This document shows, in pieces, positions 34,828 to 44,953 of a DNA stretch of 64,000 bases. Numbering within the stretch: the first letter of the stretch is position 1; each line of letters begins with the position of its first letter. The translations under genes were made by a program, and so were the position numbers. Source of the DNA: Lantana camara (Eukaryota; Streptophyta; Magnoliopsida; Lamiales; Verbenaceae); NCBI GenBank assembly GCA_037501455.1, contig CM074858.1, positions 77,288,501 to 77,352,500 on the forward strand. The letters are read 5' to 3'. The notes beneath the pieces are model-generated. The model saw only the letters and a list, made by a program, of their open reading frames with translations, had not been told where the DNA came from and did not search any database.

Positions 34828-35972
34828 TGTTAGGAATAGTGCCCTAGAAAGCCGATTGTATATCCGCTTTGTGCTTTTCCTTATTGTAATCACAGACAAT
34901 CTTTGAATGAAATAACGAATTGAGGCAACACTTCTTTATATGCTCTTGTTTGGTATGCGTTTACTTTAGCTGTGCATGTATGAGAACTCCCCTAATCCTA
35001 ATGACTTTAGGACTCTACCATTTAGGTGAAATGGTTCATGAAACGAGCCCTATATCACATAAGTCATGATTAGTAAAATACTCCAAGCCGATGAGTCCTA
35101 CAGACAGTGGGAGTGTCAACCTGACTCCTCTAAGGCTTGCTTGTGGGATCACGCCCTTAAGAAGGACCACCTTGTTTCATGGAGGTGCAAAGTGTATAGT
35201 TGATACGTGCGTGATAGATGAGGGTGCTTACTTTAATAAGTAAGTTCACTGAGGTGCCCCGTGTGAGAACATTCCTAAATGGGAAAGGAAGTTTCTATTT
35301 CAGGAAATGGAAACTTCCAGATTAGGAAATATCTCACGAGTCATTGATGTGATTAATTGATCCTTAGACTTGAGGTTCCTTGTCACTTTATGAGTTAACT
35401 CTGTAGTCTTAGGTATAAGCTTTAAAGGATGTCGCCTTAGACAACTGATTCAAGGCTTATGCTGGGGCTGCACAAGTGACTCATGAAAGTGAATGAGAAT
35501 CAAGAAAGGACCTACACTTGCATTTGCAAGGTGATCTCTTATTATGTAAGTCATTCATATGCCATATGGAGTCCTTGGCCAAGGCAGTAGATCAAGACAT
35601 CAAGAAAAGGGTTTCTTGGATTGAGATCAAATGGATATGAAATGCACTTAGCTTTAAGACCGGATTATTAGGGTTCTGATTATTCCCTTGCCCTAGATCT
35701 TGGTTGAGAGATAGTAAGTAGGAGGATTGTATCTCACATCAATCAATGACTTAAAGGTTCTGTCGAATCTGAACATTCCAATTCAGCTAGGGGTTAAACA
35801 CCTGTTGCTAGACTATGGTCGTTTAATCTGTGGACTGATTAATTAATTAGTGAATTAATTAATTGGGGTCACTGCTAATTGAATTGAGAACCTAGAGGGT
35901 CACACACAACAACTTGGTTACATGAGTTGAGGCTTGAAAATGATTAAACGAGTTAATCGGGCCAAGAGGGTT

Positions 35973-36046
35973 CCACACGTGTGAGGTCACACGTGTGGCT
36001 CACGTGAGTGACACGTGTCACTGTGACACGTGTCACACACGTGTGT
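35973..36046. promoter_or_regulatory. Cluster of six ACGT-centred palindromes (G-box-like) in E10 LTR
   Basis: In 74 bp there are CCACACGTGTG, TCACACGTGTGG, CTCACGTGAG, TGACACGTGTCA, TGTGACACGTGTCACA and ACACACGTGTGT. CACGTG is the plant G-box bound by bZIP and bHLH factors. The cluster lies about 340 bases upstream of the TATA box, as an enhancer would. It recurs in the 3' LTR (44150-44223) and in E12 (about 60125-60198). Confidence 0.75.
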
Positions 36047-36381
36047 ATATATATATATTATATATATATTAAATAATTAATTAGTTAATTATTTAATAGA
36101 CTTTGGTTTAATTTTGAATTAAAAAGAAAGTCTAATTTTGGAGAAAATAATCTAGTTAATTAATTACGAATTAATTAATTAGATGAAAATAAGTTATTTA
36201 TTTTATAATAAATAAAGTATAAAATTATCCAAAAATAGTTTGGATATTTTTTAGCTCTCTTGAAAGTTGATTTGAATTAGAATTCAAAGTCAAAGTAAAA
36301 AATACTTGATGATCAAGTAATAGGAGAGAGGGACCAAAATCCTAGCCCATAAAGGACTAGGAATTTTGGCACCCCCCTCCC

Positions 36382-36389
36382 TATAAATA
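36382..36389 (+). promoter_or_regulatory. TATA box of E10 5' LTR
   Basis: TATAAATA in CCCTATAAATAGGGG. The same sequence is at 44559-44566 in the 3' LTR. E12 has TATATATA at 60486-60493. Confidence 0.75.
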
Positions 36390-36778
36390 GGGGAGCTCGA
36401 GCTCCTTATGGAGCTAATTGACAATTCTTTTGGTTCATGTGTTGAACACCTTCCTTTCTCCAAGATTAAATTAAACCCTAGGTTAAGCCTAAACACTAAC
36501 TAGAGAACTAGCATCCTTACTAGTTAGATTGTGATCAAGTTGGTGGACTTTCTCTAGAGACTTCAAGTTAGAAGTTTGAAGATTCGAGCTTTACCAAGGA
36601 GAGGGGATCAAGCCGCGAGAAGAGCGTTCTTGGGTGGCTTGAAACGCTTCAAGAAAGTATAAAAGAAATGTAAGTTTTCTATCTTTACGAATTTGGTTAC
36701 ACGATTGCGAGTTCAAGGTCCTTTTGTTGGGAAAATTTTTTAAATTCCGCTGCTTTCTGATTCGTGTTTTCCAGCAAG

Positions 36779-36791
36779 TGGTATCAGAGCC
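36779..36791 (+). promoter_or_regulatory. Primer-binding site of E10
   Basis: TGGTATCAGAGCC is two bases after the 5' LTR. It is complementary to the initiator tRNA-Met 3' end. Confidence 0.93.
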
Positions 36792-39067
36792 ACCTCGTTA
36801 GTCGTGTTTCTGATTCGTCTCAATTATTCTGAATTTGGTAGAAATTCTTAGGCTTAGATGCAAATTAGGTATTCATGAGTTCTTTTAGAAAGCCTGAAAT
36901 ACGAAACTGTAATTTTTCCTGAATTTCTGAAACTGTTTTCTTAAATTGTGATTTTGAAAACCGTTTTGATCGAAATATGTTTAAATCGAATTTTTAATTT
37001 TTGGATTGAACCGGGTTTTCGAGAAACCCAGAAATACGAAACGAACACGAAAAGCAACGAGCCTAGGCGTGCTAGCACGTCGCACGCCCAGGCCCGTCGA
37101 CGCCGCCCAGCTCCTCCCGCAACGGCGCGGGAGCCGTCCCGGGGGCGCCTAGGCGCGCCCGCCCAGTCCGTCCCGCAACCGTGCGGGACGTCTGCTCAGC
37201 CCGCCTAGTCGCGGCGGGCGCTGCTGCACGCGGCCCGCGCATGATGCACGCCCAGCGTGCGCACGCGAGCGGCAACTGCTGCGCGCTGTGCGCGCCGCTG
37301 GCGCGCGTCTGCGAGCGCTACTGCGCGGCAGTGCCTCACACGGCTGGGCCCTTTTTTTTGGGCTCGTTTTTCGTGTTTCGTGTTTTTCGTGTTTTCGGTC
37401 CGTAAAATCCCGATTTAATTTTATTTTAATTTTATCTTTTAAAATCAGTTTTGTTAAAATAAAATTATTTTAAAATTTTGATTGAATTGGGATTTTTGAG
37501 AAATTGAAGCGATTTGGATTTTGGGAAAACTATGAATTTTATTTTCTAAAAATAATGAAAGAATAAAATTATTTATTTTGGAAATTAATTGGAATTTTAT
37601 TGGTTTATTGTTTTTCAGGTTTTATTGAAAAGGCTCTTGAACAAGAATTGCATCTAATTCGTGTTTTAAGTCATTAGGACTTGAAACGAGAATTTTAATT
37701 TATTGGTTAAATTTAAATTCTTGCAAAAGCATGTTAGGTGATCATGGGTTTAGATCTATGTATGGTTTTAATTTATGCACATGGATGGTTTAAATTGGGG
37801 TTGGAGCCCTATAGTTGCGTTTTTCAATTGAGGTTGGAGCCTCACTTATGTGCGTACTGTTATGTGATTTATTATGGGGCTTTCCATATTACTGTTTTTG
37901 AGGCCGGGGTATGCCCCGTGTAATTGTCTAAGGCCAATATGAAGATTGAGCCTTATTACTTTATGTCTTTTTCTTTTTATTGTAATTTGAGAGTAGAGAT
38001 AGGTGGTGAGGTTTTATTTTCATTTTGGAGACAATGCACCCATGGAGTAAGATGGACCACATTCAAGTAACAAGGAGGCCATAAGTGAAGACCCCTCAAA
38101 ATGTTTGGGAGGGGAATCTCAATTGTTAAATGTAATAGAGATAGGGCTCGTATTTTGTTACCGCTTTCCCTTATGTGATTTAAACTGTTTATGTGGCATG
38201 TATGTTAGAACTTGTGATTGTGGTGTGGCTCCCACATATCACGCATAAGATAGGTAGAACCCATGATCATTACATGTTAGTATCATGCTAGGACATGTTA
38301 TCTGTTTATGTGCTTGTTTGATATGCATTTAAGTGTACTTGCATTAATCAAGACTAATAAAATTGGATAACATATATGTTGGTGAGGTCGAACCGGACAA
38401 CTCTCCGGTTGATTCGAAAATTCCCATTAAATATTAAGCTAATTTCGAACAAATAGGTGTTTAATTCGAGATGCAAATTTTGAATTAAATTCCTAGCATT
38501 CCATCAATAGGTTTTAAGTTTAGTAAGTAAAGCTAGTTATTGTCCGCGAGTCGTGGGATAGCTAGTGGAGCTTATTAGTTCTTGGTTACCTAATTAATCA
38601 TTTTAAATGATCAATATTTCGTGGTCAATTTTAGCAAGGGCGATGTCCGCGAGTCGTGGGTCGTTCGAACTAAGTTTTGGTCATGATCTTATGATTGATG
38701 GGTCTAGCTTAACGCCTAAGTAAATATGGATGTCGCACGAGTCGTGGGTCCATATTGAAAGATAGGTGATGCAAAAACAATTACTAAGAGTTCTAAAGGT
38801 GTTAGAATTGGTAAGTTGTACCTACCAAGGGTTCTTACTTAGAATGTCCGCGAGTCGTGGGTTCGAGGTAAAATGCCTAGGATCTTAGTACCCATTGGGA
38901 AACGTGTTCCTCTTAGATCTTTGGGAATTCTAGATCTTTGAAAAACAGTGGGAGCTACAATAGATTAAAGACCTTATCTTTTGTATATCGTTATAATTCA
39001 GCATGCTCACTAGTTCTCTGTTTTACCATTTAGGTCGTAGATTCTGTGATTCTCTACGTGTTTTGAA
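36792..39067 (+). other. E10 untranslated leader with GC-rich block and repeated 17-mer
   Basis: 2.3 kb separate the primer site from the gag ATG. At 37055-37345 the otherwise AT-rich leader becomes strongly GC-rich with nested palindromic words (CCTAGG, GGCGCGCC). Short ORFs there are compositional accidents. GGTTGGAGCC occurs twice near 37797-37845. TGTCCGCGAGTCGTGGG occurs at 38541-38557, 38644-38660 and 38845-38861, with a variant at 38731-38748. No protein is recognised. A long leader of this kind is usual for BARE-type elements and may hold packaging or translation signals. Confidence 0.8.
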
Positions 39068-42000
39068 ATGGCAACCAAAAACCCTCTTGTATCGATCCTC
39101 GAGTCAAACAAGTTGACTGGTCCCAACTATTCTGATTGGCTGAGGAATCTAAAAATCATTTTAGATTCTGAGAAGAGAACTTATGTTCTCTTCGAAGGGG
39201 AGCCTAGTCCCGAAGGGGAGGCTCCCACTCGGGTCGAGCGGGACGCGATTCAGAAGTGGAAGGATGATAATCTCCAAGCCCGTTGCCTTATGTTGGCTAA
39301 CATGTCTCCTGACTTGCAAAGGCAACATGAGGCCATGGAATTTGCTTGGGAGATTTACGACCACTTAGAGCAACTTTACCGCCCTCATGAACGTGTTACA
39401 AGGTATAACACTTGAAAGGAATTGTTCCACTTGAGAATGAGGGAAGGTTCAAGTGTCCATGAATATGGACTCAAGTTTCTTGCCCTTACTGAGAAACTTG
39501 CTTCCATGGACATGCCACTGAAAGATGAGCTTTCAGTGGATTTGTTGCTAGCTTCGCTCCCACCATCATTCAACCCATTTGTCCTTAACTTCAACATGAA
39601 TCATGCTGGTGCTACTGTAGCTGAGCTGATTAGTCAGCTTGTGACTGCTGAAAGCACGATCAAGAAGGACAATAAGGTTTTGATGGTGAATGCTGCATCT
39701 TCCTCTTCTGGGCCTTTTAAAGGTAAGGGCAAGAGAGCCCAAAAGAAGAAGAAGAAACCCCTTAGGCCCACTGGTGGCGTTTAGAAGGGGAAGGCCCAAA
39801 AGAAGAAGCGAGATCAGAAAGAGGATGTTTGCTTCCATTGTGGCAAAGCGGGATATTGGAGGAGAAACTGCCCAGAGTACAAGGCTACTCTAAAGAAAGG
39901 TATCTTTCTCGTTGAAGTAAATCTTTCTATTAATTCTAGTTCTTGGGTACTTGATACCGGTTGTGGAACTCATATCTGTAATGATGTACAGATGCTAAGT
40001 GAAGTCCAACAACTCAAAGAAGGAGAATGTGTCTTGAAGATCGGCGATGGATCAAACGTTGAAGCTCGAGCTTTAGGCACAATTAGATTAGATTTAGGTA
40101 GTTTTGAGTTAGTATTAAATAAAGTCCTTTATGTACCGAGCATTATTCGTAATATAATTTCAGTTCCAATATTAGATTGTGAAGGTTATGAAACTTATAT
40201 TAAGAATGGTAAATATTTTATCAAACGGAACAACTCTTCTGTTCACATCGGTACTCTAAGTAATGGACTTTACCTAACTCAAAATATCAATATTATGAAT
40301 ATACAACGAGAAACAAAGCGTAAGAGAGATGACAAAGTTTCAGCTCCCTTGTGGCACGCTAGATTAGGACACATTTCCAAGAACAGAATTAGCAAGATAA
40401 ACACTTTAGGATCATTCTCTGAAAATGATCTCAAAGAGTTGACTTCTTGCGAATCCTGTCTCAAAGGAAAGATGTCCAAAGTTCCTTTTAAAGGAACTGT
40501 GGAACGTGCCACTAAGGTTTTGAATTTGATCCATACTGATGTTTGTGGACCGCTTAGTGTAAGCACTAGAAGCAATCATCAGTATTTCATAACCTTTACT
40601 GATGACTTTAGTCGGTATGGTTATGTATACTTAATGAAGTATAAATCTGAAGCTTTTGTGAAATTCTTAGAATTTCAAAAGGAGGTTGAGAACCAAATTG
40701 GTCACAAGATCAAAGCACTTCGATCTGATCGAGGAGGCGAGTATCTTAGTGAAGAATTCCTTAATCATCTCAAAGATAATGGAATTATCTCTCAGTGGAC
40801 TCCTCCGGGAACTCCTCAGCTTAATGGAGTTTCTGAGAGAAGGAATCGAACCCTACTTGATATGGTTCGTTCCATGATGAGTTTCACTGACTTACCACCT
40901 TCTTTCTGGGGTTATGCCCTAGAAAGTGCAGCAAAGATTCTGAATCTAGTTCCCTCTAAGTCAGTCCCCAAGACGCCCTATGAAATGTGGCATGGTAAAA
41001 TCCCTAGTTATTCTTACTTAAGAATTTGGGGTTGTCCTGCTTACGTGAAGAGGACAGTGGGAGATAAGTTAGAATCTCGTTCTAACTTATGCTACTTTGT
41101 AGGTTATCCTAAGGAATCCATAGGATACTATTTCTATGATCAATCTGAGCAAAAGGTGTTTGTTTCCAGAAATGCCACTTTTCTTGAGGAACCGTTCCTT
41201 AAAAAAAAGAAAGGCAAGATCATAGAATTAGAAGAAGTACAAAATGACCCCACATCACCCACTGAAGAAACGTCCCACTCTGATCAACTACAACCAATCA
41301 TGAATTTCGATACACATGAAAATCCTCCTCTAAGGCGTTCTGAACGCAATCCTAGACAGCCGGAGAGATGGTATGGATTCTTCCATGAAATCTCTCAAAA
41401 GGATAATGATCCTTCAACATATGAGGAGGCACTTTCAGATTCTGACTCTGAACAGTGGATAGAAGCCATGAAATCCGAAATGGATTCCATGAACTCCAAC
41501 CAAGTTTGGACCTTGGTAGATTTGCCTGATGGGGTCAAACCCATAGGTTGCAAATGGATCTTTAAGAGAAAGCTTGGAGTTGATGGAAGCATTGCAGCCT
41601 ACAAAGCAAGACTGGTTGCAAAAGGATTCACTCAGAGACCCGGCGTGGATTTTGATGAAACCTTTTCACCAGTTGCAATGCAAAAGTCTATTCGGATCAT
41701 GCTTGACATTGCTGCATATTATGACTATGAGATATGGAAAATGGATGTGAAAACTGCCTTTCTCAATGGTGACATTGACAAAGACATTTATATGGAGCAA
41801 CCCATAGGTTTCACATTCAGTGGGAGTGAGCAAAAGGTTTGCAAACTCCAAAGATCAATCTATGGATTGAAATAGGCTTCTAGGAATTGGAACATTCGAT
41901 TTGATGAATCAGTCAAAGCGTTTGGCTTCATCCAGATTACGAATGAATCATGTGTGTATAGAAAGGAATTGGAGACCTCAGTGCAATTCTTAGTACTTTA

Positions 42001-42988
42001 TGTTGATGACATCCTTCTTATTGGGAATTCGAAGGATGACATGAAAGTGACTAAGTTATGGTTATCAAACCAATTCGAGATGAAAGATCTTGCTGATGCG
42101 TCCTATATCCTTGGAATTAAAATCTATAGAGATAGATCTAGAAGGTTAATAGGACTATCACAGTCAATGTACATTGACAAAGTATTGAAGAGATTCAATA
42201 TGGAGTCAGCAAAGGTTAAGAACCTTCCTATGAGTGTAGGAACATGTCTTTCAAAGAAGATGTGTCCTGAGACTAACCTTGAGAAGGAGAGAATGACTCA
42301 TACACCTTATGCATCAGCAATAGGTAGCATAATGTATGCAATGTTATGTACTCGACCGGATGTGGCTTATGCACTTAGTGTAACGAGTCGTTTCCAATCT
42401 GACCCTGGAGATGGTCACTGGGCTGCCGTGAAGAATATTCTTAAGTACTTGAAATGTACTAAAGATTTATTCTTAGTTTACGGAGGTCAGAAAGATCTTA
42501 CTGTCGAAGGATACTGCGATGCAAGCTTTGCATCTGACTTAGATGATTTTAAGTCAATGTCAGGATACATTTTCTGCCTAAACGGCGGAGCAGTGAGTTG
42601 GAAGAGTTCCAAGCAAACAACCACTGCAGATTCGACCACTGAGGCCGAATACTTAGCTGCAAATGATGCAGCTAAGGAAGGTGTTTGGATTAGAAACTTC
42701 ATTCAAGAGTTGAATGTTGTTCCTAGCATGAAAGACCCCATTACTGTGTTTTGTGACAACACTGGGGCGGTTGCTCAAGCAAGAGAACCAAGATCTCACC
42801 AACGGACCAAGCACATTATGAGGAAGTATCACCTAATCCGTGATATTATCAAAAGAGGAGATGTGCTAATTGAGAGGGTCACATCAGCAGAGAACGTGGC
42901 AGATCCACTTACTAAACCCCTTAGTCGAGAAGCTTTCCAAGGTCATCTTCAGAAGATGGGACTTAGAGTAGCTTTAGAATGGCTTTGA
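39068..42988 (+). pseudogene. E10 gag-pol polyprotein with three in-frame stops
   Basis: One frame of 1307 codons starts at the ATG after the leader, with stops at codons 116 (39413-39415), 239 (39782-39784) and 936 (41873-41875). Order: gag (N-terminal KLTGPNYSDWLRNLK), zinc knuckle at residues 255-268 with Tyr263 where His is expected, protease (WVLDTGCGTH), integrase with HHCC finger and D,D,E core (FTDDFSRYG, LRSDRGGEY, NGVSERRNR), RT (YVDDILL at 41999), and RNase H (YCDASFASD, STTEAEYLA). This is copia gene order, integrase before RT. E12 keeps sense codons at the first two stops and His in the knuckle, so these are defects of this copy. The normal product copies the RNA in particles and integrates it. 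Confidence 0.96.
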
Positions 42989-42989
42989 C

Positions 42990-43004
42990 GGGCAAGTGGG
43001 AGAT
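42990..43004 (+). promoter_or_regulatory. Polypurine tract of E10
   Basis: GGGCAAGTGGGAGAT directly precedes the 3' LTR TGTTAGG and follows the gag-pol stop by one base. Confidence 0.85.
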
Positions 43005-44953
43005 TGTTAGGAATAGTGCCCTAGAAAGCCGATTGTATATCCGCTTTGTGCTTTTCCTTATTGTAATCACAGACAATCTTTGAATGAAATAACGAATTGA
43101 GGCAACACTTCTTTATATGCTCTTGTTTGGTATGCGTTTACTTTAGCTGTGCATGTATGAGAACTCCCCTAATCCTGATGACTTTAGGACTCTACCATTT
43201 AGGTGAAATGGTTCATGAAACGAGCCCTATATCACATAAGTCATGATTAGTAAAATACTCCAAGCCGATGAGTCCTACAGACAGTGGGAGTGTCAACCTG
43301 ACTCCTCTAAGGCTTGCTTGTGGGATCACGCCCTTAAGAAGGACCACCTTGTTTCATGGAGGTGCAAAGTGTATAGTTGATACGTGCGTGATACATGAGG
43401 GTGCTTACTTTAATAAGTAAGTTCACTGAGGTGCCCCGTGTGAGAACATTCCTAAATGGGATAGGAAGTTTCTATTTCAGGAAATGGAAACTTCCAGATT
43501 AGGAAATATCTCACGAGTCATTGATGTGATTAATTGATCCTTAGACTTGAGGTTCCTTGTCACTTTATGAGTTAACTCTGTAGTCTTAGGTATAAGCTTT
43601 AAAGGGTGTCGCCTTAGACAACTGATTCAAGGCTTATGCTGGGGCTGCACAAGTGACTCATGAAAGTGAATGAGAATCAAGAAAGGACCTACACTTGCAT
43701 TTGCAAGGTGATCTCTTATTGTGTAAGTCATTCATATGCCATATGGAGTCCTTGGCCAAGGCAGTAGATCAAGACATCAAGAAAAGGGTTTCTTGGATTG
43801 AGATCAAATGGATATGAAATGCACTTAGCTTTAAGACCGGATTATTAGGGTTCTGATTATTCCCTTGCCCTAGATCTTGGTTGAGAGATAGTAAGTAGGA
43901 GGATTGTATCTCACATGAATCAATGACTTAAAGGTTCTGTCGAATCTGAACATTCCAATTCAGCTAGGGGTTAAACACCTGTTGCTAGACTATGGTCGTT
44001 TAATCTGTGGACTGATTAATTAATTAGTGAATTAATTAATTGGGGTCACTGCTAATTGAATTGAGAACCTAGAGGGTCACACACAACAACTTGGTTACAT
44101 GAGTTGAGGCTTGAAAATGATTAAACGAGTTAATCGGGCCAAGAAGGTTCCACACGTGTGAGGTCACACGTGTGGCTCACGTGAGTGACACGTGTCACTG
44201 TGACACGTGTCACACACGTGTGTATATATATATATTATATATATATTAAATAATTAATTAGTTAATTATTTAATAGACTTTGGTTTAATTTTGAATTAAA
44301 AAGAAAGTCTAATTTTGGAGAAAATAATCTAGTTAATTAATTACGAATTAATTAATTAGATGAAAATAAGTTATTTATTTTATAATAAATAAAGTATAAA
44401 ATTATCCAAAAATAGTTTGGATATTTTTTAGCTCTCTTGAAAATTGATTTGAATTAGAATTCAAAGTCAAAGTCAAAAATACTTGATGATCAAGTAATAG
44501 GAGAGAGGGATCAAAATCCTAGCCCATAAAGGACTAGGAATTTCGGCACCCCCCTCCCTATAAATAGGGGAGCTCGAGCTCCTTATGGAGCTAATTGACA
44601 ATTCTTTTGGTTCATGTGTTGAACACCTTCCTTTCTCCAAGATTAAATTAAACCCTAGGTTAAGCCTAAACACTAACTAGAGAACTAGCATCCATACTAG
44701 TTAGATTGTGATCAAGTTGGTGGACTTTCTCTAGAGACTTCAAGTTAGAAGTTTGAAGATTCGAGCTTTACCAAGGAGAGGGGATCAAGCCGCGAGAAGA
44801 GCGTTCTTGGGTGGCTTGAAACGCTTCTAGAAAGTATAAAAGAAATGTAAGTTTTCTATCTTTACGAATTTGGTTACACGATTGCGAGTTCAAGGTCCTT
44901 TTGTTGGGAAAATTTTTTAAATTCCGCTGCTTTCTGATTCGCGTTTTCCAACA
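43005..44953 (+). mobile_element. E10 3' LTR
   Basis: It has the same length as the 5' LTR and nearly identical sequence, ending TTCCAACA before GTTGG. Confidence 0.95.

Larger units (their letters stand above)
34828..36776 (+). mobile_element. E10 5' LTR
   Basis: It runs from TGTTAGGAATAG to TTCCAGCA. It contains a cluster of ACGT-centred palindromes (35973-36046), AT-rich inverted words (TTAATTAATT, 36050-36180), and a TATA box (36382-36389) followed by GAGCTCGAGCTC. The terminal CCAGCA differs from CCAACA in the 3' LTR. Confidence 0.95.
34828..44953 (+). mobile_element. E10: full-length copia element (Angela/BARE-like), 10.1 kb
   Basis: Two LTRs of equal length (1949 bases; 34828-36776 and 43005-44953) enclose a primer site, a long untranslated leader, one gag-pol reading and a polypurine tract. 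GTTGG flanks both sides (34823-34827 and 44954-44958). I count about 15 LTR mismatches by eye, so it inserted recently. The LTR start (TGTTAGGAATAGTGCCCTAG), LTR size and 2.3-kb leader resemble the Angela/BARE lineage. Confidence 0.96.

Noticed and set aside
36779..36791. tRNA genes near the TGGTATCAGAGCC sites
   Set aside because: Only the 12-13 bases complementary to the tRNA 3' end are present. No cloverleaf or internal promoter boxes surround them, so they are primer-binding sites.
36948..37405. Ala/Arg/Pro-rich ORFs in the copia leader (both strands)
   Set aside because: They result from the GC-rich block. E12 has a different sequence there with no matching ORF, so there is no conserved coding.
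39068..42988. Reading the gypsy or copia pol genes as an endogenous plant pararetrovirus
   Set aside because: All pol segments include integrase and are bounded by LTRs with 5-bp target duplications. No movement-protein or pararetroviral coat motifs were seen.
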